64,000 nucleotides of DNA. Origin: Streptomyces sp. NRRL F-525 (lineage in GTDB: Bacteria > Actinomycetota > Actinomycetes > Streptomycetales > Streptomycetaceae). How positions within the stretch are numbered: position 1 is the stretch's first letter; every line of letters starts with the position of its first letter. A program made the position numbers and the translations under genes. Below, in pieces: positions 34,389-42,288 of this stretch. Under the pieces are notes generated by a model, which saw only the letters and a list, made by a program, of their open reading frames with translations, was not told the DNA's origin and searched no databases. The stretch spans positions 110,354-174,353 of the forward strand of contig NZ_JNXE01000019.1 in the NCBI RefSeq assembly GCF_000716605.1, written 5' to 3'.

Positions 34389-35650
34389 TGGTGCGGCCTC
34401 TTCCCCGTACGGACCGGCCCGCCCGCCGACACCGGGGACTGGTCCCGGCATGCGGCGGCGTAGGCGGCGAGCAGCGACGCTTGCGAGTTCTGCCAGGACA
34501 GCGGGCCGCTGATCCGCTCCTGGCCGGTCTTGCCCATCCGGGCCCGCTTGTCCGGATCGTCGAGGAGCAGCGCGATGAGCTTGGCGAACTGGGCCTCGTC
34601 GTCGTCGGGCGCGTAGACGGCGGCGTCACCGGCGGAGACGCGCGCCTCCTTGAGGTCGAACGAGACGATCGGCCGTCCCATCGCCATGTACTCCAGGACC
34701 TTGTTCATGGTCGACACGTCGTTGAGCGGATTGCACGGGTCGGGCGAGAGGCACACGTCCGCGGTGCACAGGTAGCGCACCAGGTCGGCGTCCGGGATGC
34801 GCCCGGTGAACTGCACCTGTTCGGAGAGACCGAGCCGCCCGGCCAGCTCCACCATCGCGTCGAAGGCGTCGCCGCCGCCGACGAAGACGGCGTGCCAGTC
34901 GGTCCGCCCGAGTTCGTCGCGCAGTTTCGCCAGGGCCCGCAGGGCGTAGTCGACGCCGTCCTGGGGGCCCATGACGCCGAGGTAGCACAGCAGATGGGGC
35001 TTGCCGCGCTTCAACTCCGGCTCCGGCGGCACCGGTTGGAACCGGTCGGTCGCGGGCGCGCTGCGCACCACGAAGACGTCGTCCGGCCGCTTGCCGCCGC
35101 GGCGCAGCGCGACGTCCCGGTAGCTCTCGTTCGTGGCGAGCACGATGTCCGCGGCCCGGTAGGTCCGCCGCTCCAGCGCGCACACGGCGCGGTAGAGCAG
35201 GTCCTCGCCGCGGTCGAACCGGGAGAGGTACAGCTCGGGCACCAGGTCGTGCTGGTCGAAGACGAACCGCGCCCCGCGCCGCTTCATCCACAGCGCCGGC
35301 AGGAACAGCAGGTCGGGCGGGTTGCAGGCGTGGACCACGTCGACCGGGCCGACCTCGCGGGCCAGCCGGACCGTGTGCCACAGCGCCGTTCCGTACTCCC
35401 GCAGGTAGCCGGCCGGTCCGCCGGTGGCCGCGCGCAACGGGTAGCGGTGGATCCGCACCCCGTCGATCACCGCCTCCGGTTCCGTGTCCCGCTTCTCCCC
35501 CTGAGGGCAGATGACGTGCACCTCCCAGCCCGCGTCGCGCAGGGTGGTGCACTCCTGCCACACCCGCCGGTCGAACGGCACCGACAGGTTCTCCACCAGG
35601 ATCAGGGCGCGCCGGCCCGTCCCGTGGCTGTTGTTCGCGTTACCAGGCAA
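34385..35650 (-). CDS. Family 4 glycosyltransferase
   Basis: GT-B glycosyltransferase of 421 aa. N-terminal LILVENLSVPFDRRVWQE and HVICPQGEKR are the usual opening of EPS-type GT4 enzymes; ACNPPDLLF, FDQHDLVPELY and the C-terminal NDVSTMNKVLEYMAMGRPIV form the donor site (the last replacing the common E-x7-E with a KVLEYMA motif). The start assigned is a TTG at 35650, which overlaps the dehydrogenase gene by 11 bases and has a poor RBS, so coupling to the upstream gene is likely. Confidence 0.86.
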   Translation of the reverse strand: MPGNANNSHGTGRRALILVENLSVPFDRRVWQECTTLRDAGWEVHVICPQGEKRDTEPEAVIDGVRIHRYPLRAATGGPAGYLREYGTALWHTVRLAREVGPVDVVHACNPPDLLFLPALWMKRRGARFVFDQHDLVPELYLSRFDRGEDLLYRAVCALERRTYRAADIVLATNESYRDVALRRGGKRPDDVFVVRSAPATDRFQPVPPEPELKRGKPHLLCYLGVMGPQDGVDYALRALAKLRDELGRTDWHAVFVGGGDAFDAMVELAGRLGLSEQVQFTGRIPDADLVRYLCTADVCLSPDPCNPLNDVSTMNKVLEYMAMGRPIVSFDLKEARVSAGDAAVYAPDDDEAQFAKLIALLLDDPDKRARMGKTGQERISGPLSWQNSQASLLAAYAAACRDQSPVSAGGPVRTGKRPHH

Positions 35651-36956
35651 GGCCCATGTACCCCGGCTCGGCCCGGCGCGCCTCGGCGTCGGGAAGGTGG
35701 ATGAGGTCGACGACCGCCGGTCCGCCCGTGTGGGGCAGCGCCGCCAGCACGGCCGGGTCCTTGGTCCCGACCAGGCACACCTCGGCGTGCTCGACCACCT
35801 CGTCGACGGAGTCGGCGAGCAGTTGGGCGAGATGCGGCAGCCGGCTCTCGATGTACTCGCGGTTCGCGCCGAGCAGCCGGGAGAGGCTCACGTTGGCGTC
35901 GTAGATCTTGAGGTCGTAGCCCTTGCCGAAGAGCCGCTCCGCCAGCTCGACGAGCGGGCTCTCCCTGAGGTCGTCGGTGCCGGGTTTGAAGGACAGCCCG
36001 AACAGGCCCACCCGGCGTTTGCCGGTGCGCTCGACCAGGTCCACCGCGCGCTGCAGATGGTCGGAGTTGGAGGCCAGCACGTGGGAGAGGATGGGCACCG
36101 AGACGTCGGCCCGCTGTGCCGCGTGGACCAGGCTGCGCAGGTCCTTGGGCAGGCAGGAGCCGCCGAAGGCGAAGCCGGGCCGCAGGTACGCGGGGCTGAT
36201 GTTCAGCTTGCGGTCGGCCAGGAAGACGTCCATCACCTGGTGCGAGTCGACCCCGAGCGCCTGGCACACCGAGCCCAGCTCGTTCGCGAAGCCGATCTTG
36301 AGGCCGTGGAACGCGTTGTCCGCGTACTTGATCGCCTCGGCGGTCGGGACCGGCACCCGGAACACCTCGCCGGACAGGCCGTCGTAGAGCGCCGCCACCG
36401 CGTCGCCGCTCGCCGTGTCGAGCTCGCCGATGACGGTCTTGGGCGGGTCGAAGAAGTCCCGCACGCTCGTGCCCTCGCGCAGGAACTCCGGGTTGACCGC
36501 GACCCCGAAGTCCACCCCGGCCGTGCCGCCGACGTTCTTCTCCAGGATCGGCACCAGCAGGTTCAGGCAGGTGCCCGGGAGCATGGTGCTGCGGAACACG
36601 ACGGTCTGCCGCCCGCCCCGTTCGGCGAGCGCGGCGCCGATCTGTTCGGTGACCCGCTCCAAGTAGGTGGTGCACAGGCTGCCGTTGGGCTCCGACGGGG
36701 TGCCCACGCAGATCAGCGATATCTCGCTGCCCATGATCGCCTCGCGGACGTCACCGGTGGCGCGGAGCGCTCCGGTCCGTACGACGTCGGCGATGAGCTC
36801 GCCGATCCGCTCCTCGACCACGGGGGCCTTGCCGTCGTTGACCAGGTCGACCTTCACCTGGTTGACGTCCACCCCGATGACCTCGTGCCCCATGCTGGCC
36901 AGGCACGCGGCCGACACGCAGCCCACGTAGCCGAGCCCGAAAACGCTGACTCTCAT
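35640..36956 (-). CDS. Nucleotide-sugar 6-dehydrogenase, GDP-mannose dehydrogenase (AlgD)-like
   Basis: 438-aa NAD-dependent four-electron dehydrogenase forming a nucleotide-linked uronic acid. NAD site FGLGYVGCVSAACLASMGHEV; catalytic Cys in FGGSCLPKDLR; C-terminal NAD-lid block LSFKPGTDDLRESPLVELAE. From memory, the segments around GVDFGVAVNPEFLREGT, GKGYDLKIYDANV and GANREYIESRLPHL resemble GDP-mannose 6-dehydrogenase (AlgD) more than typical UDP-glucose dehydrogenases, whose C-terminal block usually reads FKPNTDDMR. Hence the product may be GDP-mannuronate, although UDP-glucuronate remains possible. RBS GGGGGGAGAG precedes the ATG after a 70-base gap, the largest in the operon, where an internal promoter could sit. 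Confidence 0.85.
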   Translation of the reverse strand: MRVSVFGLGYVGCVSAACLASMGHEVIGVDVNQVKVDLVNDGKAPVVEERIGELIADVVRTGALRATGDVREAIMGSEISLICVGTPSEPNGSLCTTYLERVTEQIGAALAERGGRQTVVFRSTMLPGTCLNLLVPILEKNVGGTAGVDFGVAVNPEFLREGTSVRDFFDPPKTVIGELDTASGDAVAALYDGLSGEVFRVPVPTAEAIKYADNAFHGLKIGFANELGSVCQALGVDSHQVMDVFLADRKLNISPAYLRPGFAFGGSCLPKDLRSLVHAAQRADVSVPILSHVLASNSDHLQRAVDLVERTGKRRVGLFGLSFKPGTDDLRESPLVELAERLFGKGYDLKIYDANVSLSRLLGANREYIESRLPHLAQLLADSVDEVVEHAEVCLVGTKDPAVLAALPHTGGPAVVDLIHLPDAEARRAEPGYMGLAW

Positions 36957-37026
36957 GCCCCGTCTCTCCCCCCAGTCAGGCCCTTGCGGCCTGCGGTCCG
37001 CGCGTCGGTCGGACGACCCCCGCGCA

Positions 37027-38526
37027 TCAGTAGGCCCCCTGGCCGTGGATCACGGCACGCAGCGTCTTCCACAAGATCACCGTGTCCAGGGCGAGCGACC
37101 AGTCCTCCACGTAGCGCAGGTCGAGGCGGACCGCCTCCTCCCACGGCAGGTCGCTGCGTCCGCTGATCTGCCACAGGCCGGTGAGCCCGGGCTTGACCAG
37201 CAGCCGTCTTCGGATGTCCGGGTCGTACGCGGCGCACTCCTCCGGCAGCGGAGGCCGGGGGCCGACGAGCGACATGGATCCGGTGACCACGTTGAAGAGC
37301 TGCGGGAGCTCGTCGAGCGAGTACCGGCGCAGCACCGCTCCCACCCGGGTCACCCGCGGATCCCGGCGGACCTTGAACAGCAGGCCCGCGCCCTCGTTGC
37401 GGCCGGCCAGCTCCGCACGTGCCTTGTGGGCGCCGACGACCATGCTGCGGAACTTGAGCATGGTGAACTCGCGGCCGTCCTTGCCGACCCGGCGCTGGCG
37501 GTAGAACACCCCGCCCCGGCTGTCCGTCAGCACGAGCAGTCCGACGAGGAGCATCAGGGGCGCGAACAGCACCAGCAGAATCGTTGCGCCCAGCCGGTCG
37601 ACGACCCCTTTGATCGCCCGGCGGCCCCCGCTGAAGGTCGGCATGCTGACCCGCAGCAGCGGGATACCGAGCACCGCGTCGACATGCAGGCGCGGGCCGG
37701 CCACCTCCATCAGCACGGGGGCCACGATCATCTCGGCGTCGCTGCCCTCGAGGTTCCAGGCCAGCCGCTGCAGCCGGTCCGGTGACCAGTGCGGGTCCGG
37801 GGTGACGGCGACGACCCGGTAGCCGTCGTGGCGGACGTGCTTGGCGACGTCCTCCAGCAGGCCGATGACCGGCACGCCGTCCAACTGGTCGCCGTCCAGG
37901 CCGCCTTGCTCGCCGTCGACCCCGCGGCCGTCCGTCGTGCACACCGCCTCCACCCGCCAGCCGAGGTGCGGGAACTTGCGGGTGCGGTTGATCAGGTCGC
38001 GCACGGTGGCCGGGCTCCCGGCCGCGAGCACCGGTCTCAGGCACCGCCCTTCGTTGCGCTGCTTGTGCAGCCAGAGGCGGAGCAGATATCGCTCGGTCAT
38101 CGTGACGAGCGCGATCGCGGGGATCGCGACGAAGATCCAGAGCTTGATGTTGCGCGAGGTCAGGGCGATCCCGCCGAGCGCCAGCACGACGGTCGCCGTG
38201 AACAGCGAGCGTCCGAGCCGGCGGAACTCCTCGGCGCCCTGGCCGAGCACCGCCGGAGCCCACGACCGGCTCACCGCGAGCGCCCCCAGCACCAGCAACT
38301 GGGTGCCGAAGGCGAGGATCCCCCATTTCTCATGCCAGTTGGCCGCGTCCCGGGCCCCGAAGAAGTCACCGATCGACCCCACCACGAAGGCGGTGGCCAC
38401 GGTGTCGCTGAAGATCACGGTACGGCGGTACCGCTGTTCCCAGTCGGTCGCCGGCTGGCTGATCGCCCCGTCCGCCAGACGCCCACGCGCCGACGGAAAA
38501 GGGCCGACTATTCCCCCCTGCCGCAC
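37027..38526 (-). CDS. Polyprenyl-phosphate hexose-1-phosphate transferase (initiating PGT)
   Basis: 499-aa membrane enzyme that starts repeat-unit synthesis by placing a sugar-1-phosphate on undecaprenyl phosphate. About four N-terminal transmembrane segments (residues 40-150), a central CoA-binding-like domain, a membrane re-entrant helix (LGATILLVLFAPLMLLVG), and the C-terminal catalytic core with FYRQRRVGKDGREFTMLKFR, RRYSLDELPQLFNVVTG, MSLVGPRPPLPEE and KPGLTGLWQISGRS. Start chosen as the GTG at 38526 after a G-rich RBS; the open frame runs to 38607, so an earlier start is possible. It is the first gene of the 21-gene operon. Confidence 0.86.
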   Translation of the reverse strand: MRQGGIVGPFPSARGRLADGAISQPATDWEQRYRRTVIFSDTVATAFVVGSIGDFFGARDAANWHEKWGILAFGTQLLVLGALAVSRSWAPAVLGQGAEEFRRLGRSLFTATVVLALGGIALTSRNIKLWIFVAIPAIALVTMTERYLLRLWLHKQRNEGRCLRPVLAAGSPATVRDLINRTRKFPHLGWRVEAVCTTDGRGVDGEQGGLDGDQLDGVPVIGLLEDVAKHVRHDGYRVVAVTPDPHWSPDRLQRLAWNLEGSDAEMIVAPVLMEVAGPRLHVDAVLGIPLLRVSMPTFSGGRRAIKGVVDRLGATILLVLFAPLMLLVGLLVLTDSRGGVFYRQRRVGKDGREFTMLKFRSMVVGAHKARAELAGRNEGAGLLFKVRRDPRVTRVGAVLRRYSLDELPQLFNVVTGSMSLVGPRPPLPEECAAYDPDIRRRLLVKPGLTGLWQISGRSDLPWEEAVRLDLRYVEDWSLALDTVILWKTLRAVIHGQGAY

Positions 38527-39714
38527 AGAACCCCCCAAGGTCCCCAGCGTTCGGCGTCGCCGCCGCACACTGTTTCGCCCCCTGCGGAGGGTCCCCGCCC
38601 CCCGCACTGTGCCTCCCCCTCGAGAGGCCCCGCGCTGTTCCCCCTGCGGAACGCCACCGCCCCCGGCGTACGGCGTCCCGGCTGTCTCAGAGCTACGTGC
38701 GCAACCCCCTGGCGGCAGCGGACTCGCAGGTCCTGCCGGGCGCCTGAGGCGCGCGCAAATCGGTCGATCTCTCGGATGCTCCCCGCGCTCCGAGCCCCCC
38801 TATGGCTCCAAGGAACCGATCACCCCCACGTCCGGCACGAGAGACGCGGCTACTGGCCGTCTGCATCGCCGGACCCATAGATCATCATTTGTCGCCTGGT
38901 GTCCCACCATGCGAAAGCACGGTCAATCTAGACCATCTGGGGCCGCCTGAAGAGAGGTCTGTGTGGACTTTGTGCTCAAGATTTGAAGGTCGGCCCCTAG
39001 ATCGGTGATCTCCCGCGGGTGCCTTGATGACGGAAAACGTGCGGTGCGCCCAGTGGCGGCGGGAGTCCTCCGAGCCGACGGCACCCGCGCTCGGGGGTGT
39101 CCCGGCACCTATCGACGGCACCCCGGAAACGGTCTCCGTCGTTCCGTTCTCGCAGGCAGACGCCGAGGACGGCCTCGACCGGGTCGTCCCCGCCGCCCCC
39201 GAGATAGCCGGCGCCGACCGGCAACGCCCCCGAATCCCACGCGAACCGGCCCCCGCCGTGCCGGGTGCTCAACCGGCCAACCCGCATGCCCAGGTGGCGA
39301 AATCCACGCGAGCCGTCCGACCCCGTTCCGGGAGGCAGGTTTTACGCGCGGCGGTGCCGAGAGGGCCGATCGGATCGCACACGCGAACGCCGCGGCGGAC
39401 CCGATGGCCGGTCGCCGGCCTTCGCCGGTACGGGAGCGCGACCCGGCGGAAGCGGGACCGCCGAGGGGCGCCGGCCTCTCGGAGGGGAATCCCGGACGGG
39501 ATCGGGCCCGGGCCGATGTCGAGCCCCGAGGGGCTCACCGTGTCCGGGACGCCAGTGGTCCCGGTCGGACAACCCCTCGGGGGGAGAACGATGTGAGGCC
39601 GGAACCGGCGCCGGTCGGAGGCGGTACGCCCCAGCACGGAAGGGTGCCGCTCTCGGGCGGTGCCGCCAGGGTGAGTTCACCTCCCGGGTTCCGCGCGCTC
39701 GCTGAGATCGCGCA
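38527..39714. other. Long intergenic region between the polysaccharide and tail-particle loci
   Basis: No convincing gene was found. The part next to the polysaccharide operon (about 38870-39010) is less GC-rich than its surroundings and is the likely place for that operon's promoter, giving a leader of about 350 bases. A TTGACC on the minus strand at 38921-38926 is a possible -35, but no good -10 follows. Several hairpins lie at 39461-39482 (9-bp arms, one mismatch) and 39521-39536 (GAGCCCC-GA-GGGGCTC). A plus-strand open frame at 39024-39596 has coding-like base use only over its first 60-80 codons. Confidence 0.5.
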
Positions 39715-39749
39715 ACCCGCCGCGGTGACCTCACGTGCCCGCGGCGGGT
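39715..39749 (-). terminator. Terminator after the tail-particle locus
   Basis: ACCCGCCGCGG (39715-39725) pairs perfectly with CCGCGGCGGGT (39739-39749) over 11 bp with a 13-base loop, 25 bases after the holin-like gene's stop codon. It would end the long minus-strand transcript. Confidence 0.6.
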
Positions 39750-39774
39750 CCGGCGGAGCGGGGGCGTCGGCGCG

Positions 39775-40041
39775 TTACGCGGCGGCCGGGTCCGGGTAGT
39801 CCGGCGGGGTCGCCCAGCCCAGCAGGATTCCGGCGATGGTCGCCAGCGGGCGGTTGCGGATCTTCAGCGCGAGGGTCTCCAGGAGCCGGAACAGGGTGTA
39901 GTAGGCGCCCGTCAGGACCGCGGTGACCACGCTGGCCACCGCCGTCGAGTCGAAGGTGACTCCGATACGGACCAGCAGGGTCAGTACGAGTCCGGCGACG
40001 ATCGGCACGACCGTGCGCATGAAGCTGACAAAGAGGTTCAC
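39775..40041 (-). CDS. Holin-like small membrane protein
   Basis: 88-aa protein with two hydrophobic stretches (about 12-30, VVPIVAGLVLTLLVRIGV, and about 34-56, VASVVTAVLTGAYYTLFRLL) and a polar C-terminus. GTG start after AAAGGA. It follows the GH25 muramidase by 39 bases, the usual endolysin-holin pairing of phages, so it probably makes the membrane lesion that lets the muramidase out. The size and topology fit, but the family is not recognised by a sequence motif. Confidence 0.6.
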   Translation of the reverse strand: MNLFVSFMRTVVPIVAGLVLTLLVRIGVTFDSTAVASVVTAVLTGAYYTLFRLLETLALKIRNRPLATIAGILLGWATPPDYPDPAAA

Positions 40042-40080
40042 CGGGTGAGTCCTTTCCGTGCCTCGTGGTTCCGGGTGCCG

Positions 40081-41052
40081 TCAGGGGGCGGTGTCGAGGT
40101 GGACGACGACCTTGCCCACGGCCGCCTCGATGGCCGCGGTGATGGACGAGACCAGGGCGGCCGGGTCGATGGTCTTGTCGAACTTCGCGATGGCGGCGGC
40201 GAGTTGGGTGATGACCGCGCTCTGCGCCGCCTCGGTCGCCTGGACGGCGCGCAGGCGGAGGTTGGTGTCCTTGATGTAGGACTGCAGCTCCCAGTAGGGG
40301 TTGGTCTTCGCGTCGGGGGCGTCGGCCGGGGCGGCGATCAGGCCGTCCATGGTGAGGACCGCCTTCGCGGAAGCGGTGGCGATCTTGGCGATGTCGGCGG
40401 CGGTGAGCGGCATGTCGGTCTCCGTTCCGGCGGCCCACGTGCGCAACGCGGACTCGCTCAGGTAGCAGATGGATCGGTCGAGCGGGGTCGAGGTGAACTG
40501 CCAGAACAGCGGCGTGCGGCCGGCCGGCGCGGGCCGCGCGTGTGCCTCCGCCTGTGCGTAGGTCGCGGCACCGGACCAGGGGTAGGCCGGGTACCACAGC
40601 GGTGCGTCGGCGGGGGCGTGGCCGGCGGTCAGATCGCTGCCCGAGGTGTAGACGCCGACGCGCTGGCCGGGGAACGCGGCCTGGACCGCCGCGATCCACG
40701 CCTTGGCGTAGGACAGGATCCCGGCCGCGGAGACGCCCGCGTAGTTGGCTCCGTCGGACCGGCGTTCCAGGTCGAGCCAGTGCACGAAGCCGGGCCGGGC
40801 GTGGGGTTTCACGGCGGCCACGTAGTTGGCCGCCTCGGTGGTGGCGCTCTGGTTCGGCCAGCCGAAGTGGTAGGCGCCGGGGACGAGTCCGGCGGCGATG
40901 ACGGCGGCGATGTGCTGGGTGAAGCGGGTGTCGTGGGTGTGCTCGCCCTCACTGGCCTTGGCGAAGGCGAAGACGACGCCTTCGGCCTTGCGGGCGGTCC
41001 AGTTCTGGGCCGGCTGGTAGACGGAGACGTCGACGCCACGGCATGTGGCCAT
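40081..41052 (-). CDS. GH25 muramidase (phage-type endolysin)
   Basis: 323-aa cell-wall hydrolase. Residues 1-205 are a GH25 lysozyme: GVDVSVYQPAQNW, FAFAKASEGEHTHD, GAYHFGWPNQ and the acidic pair in HWLDLERR (DxE); the sheet continues with QRVGVYTSGSD and PLFWQFTSTP. Residues about 220-323 form a helical or coiled region (LQSYIKDTNLRLRAVQATEAA) as seen in lysins of actinophages, possibly for oligomerisation or wall anchoring. There is no signal peptide, consistent with release through the adjacent holin-like protein. It suggests lysis-dependent release of the particle, or local wall remodelling. Confidence 0.85.
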   Translation of the reverse strand: MATCRGVDVSVYQPAQNWTARKAEGVVFAFAKASEGEHTHDTRFTQHIAAVIAAGLVPGAYHFGWPNQSATTEAANYVAAVKPHARPGFVHWLDLERRSDGANYAGVSAAGILSYAKAWIAAVQAAFPGQRVGVYTSGSDLTAGHAPADAPLWYPAYPWSGAATYAQAEAHARPAPAGRTPLFWQFTSTPLDRSICYLSESALRTWAAGTETDMPLTAADIAKIATASAKAVLTMDGLIAAPADAPDAKTNPYWELQSYIKDTNLRLRAVQATEAAQSAVITQLAAAIAKFDKTIDPAALVSSITAAIEAAVGKVVVHLDTAP

Positions 41053-41093
41053 GTCGGCATGCCCCTTTCGGGTCGTCGTACGGCGTGGGTGGT

Positions 41094-41132
41094 GGCCGGT
41101 TCCGGTCGGCGGCCCGGGTGCCGGAACCGGCC
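41094..41132 (-). terminator. Strong hairpin after the SARP gene
   Basis: GGCCGGTTCCGG (41094-41105) and CCGGAACCGGCC (41121-41132) form a perfect 12-bp stem with a 15-base loop in the 256-base gap between the SARP gene and the muramidase gene. It may partly insulate the lysis genes from upstream transcription. Confidence 0.5.
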
Positions 41133-41308
41133 GGCCTCCGCCCGATGGCCGAAGGCCGACCCGTCCGGTCCGGCGGCGGTCCGCCGTCGCGCCCGGCACC
41201 CGTCGGTTCATCACGGGCTTCTACGGTCGTGAGCTTTCGCTCGTGGGAACCATGGCAGGCACCCTGTGACCGGGACGTCACCGCCGTATCAACGCGGGCT
41301 TGGCCCGG

Positions 41309-42127
41309 TCATTCCGGGCGGTCGTGCCGTTCGGGTGTCGCGGCCGAGGGCGACGGGGGCCGGGCGGCGCCTTCGGCGCGGTACGGGATCAGGCCGGCGA
41401 GGCGTGCCGAGGGTTCGATGCCCAACTCGGCGCGGAGCAGCCGCCGAAAGGCCTCGTAGTGCCGGATCGCCTCCACGACGTTGCTCTCGGCCAGATGCAC
41501 GGTCACCACCGCGCAGTGGGCGCTCTCGCGGAGGGGCTCGATCGCGACGCAGGTGAGGGCGGCCTCCAGCGCGAGGGCGTAGCAGCCGCGCCGGGTGTGC
41601 CGGGCGCTCAGCGATTCGAGTGCGTGCAGGCGGAGTTGGCGCAGCCGCTCGCGCTCGGAGCAGATCCACTCCTCGTCCCATCCGGGGAGCAGTTCGCCTC
41701 GCGCCAGCAGGCCGGGCGGAGGCAGTGGGTCGCCCGGATCGTGCGCGGAGCAGGTCAGGCTCAGGGCGGCCCGGGTGAAGTCGTCGACGTCGACGGACAC
41801 GCCGTCCGCGAGATACAGGGTGTCGCCGTCGCTGCCGACCGCCGGGTACGGCACCCGGCGCAGCCGCCAGAGCGTCGTACGGAGGCTGCCCTGCGCGTGC
41901 TCCTCGGTGACGTCGGGCCACAGGGTCCCGGCGACCACCGAGCGGGGCGCGCGCTTGTGCAGTCCGAGATAGGCCAGCAGCCGCTGCTCGTTGGCCGGGA
42001 CGGCGATGCCGCCCTCGGTGCCCTCCAGCCTGAAGGCGCCGAACAGACGCAGTCCGGCGAGCCCCGGGGGCTGTTCCGTCGCGTCTTCGTGTCTTCGTGG
42101 TTCCGCGGTCAGTTCGTTCCAGGCCAT
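41309..42127 (-). CDS. SARP-family transcriptional activator (BTAD domain)
   Basis: 272-aa regulator. Residues about 22-110 form an OmpR-like winged helix (LAGLRLFGAFRL, GTLWPDVTEEHAQGSLRTTLWRLRR, DGVSVDVDDFTRA). Residues about 115-255 are a bacterial transcriptional activation domain (LLPGWDEEWICSERERLRQL, LEAALTCVAIEPLRESAH, EAIRHYEAFRRLLRAELGIEPS). SARP proteins classically switch on antibiotic clusters in Streptomyces; here it lies between the effector-like genes and the lysis genes, making it the best candidate regulator of the particle locus. A 160-base gap upstream could hold its own promoter. Confidence 0.88.
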   Translation of the reverse strand: MAWNELTAEPRRHEDATEQPPGLAGLRLFGAFRLEGTEGGIAVPANEQRLLAYLGLHKRAPRSVVAGTLWPDVTEEHAQGSLRTTLWRLRRVPYPAVGSDGDTLYLADGVSVDVDDFTRAALSLTCSAHDPGDPLPPPGLLARGELLPGWDEEWICSERERLRQLRLHALESLSARHTRRGCYALALEAALTCVAIEPLRESAHCAVVTVHLAESNVVEAIRHYEAFRRLLRAELGIEPSARLAGLIPYRAEGAARPPSPSAATPERHDRPE

Positions 42128-42288
42128 CGCCGTCCCCGTTTCCCCGTGTGGCGACCGCCGGTTGAGCGGCCCCGTGTGCTCAGGCCGCCGTTCGCGCGGG
42201 TCTGAGACGACCAGCGTGGCGAGGTGGGACAGGGTCTGTCATATGCCGTTCCGCTCATCGGACCGGATCTGGGCGGCCGCCCAGAGGG

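Noticed and set aside
36953..38326. 457-codon minus-strand frame overlapping the initiating transferase gene
   Set aside because: Frame shadow of the transferase; its translation is Pro/Arg/Gly-rich without motifs.
38921..38926. TTGACC on the minus strand as the -35 of the polysaccharide operon promoter
   Set aside because: No credible -10 lies 16-19 bases downstream, so it was not listed as a promoter.
39024..39596. 190-codon plus-strand frame in the long spacer
   Set aside because: No family motif, no good RBS, and coding-like third positions only at the start. Kept as an observation rather than called as a gene.
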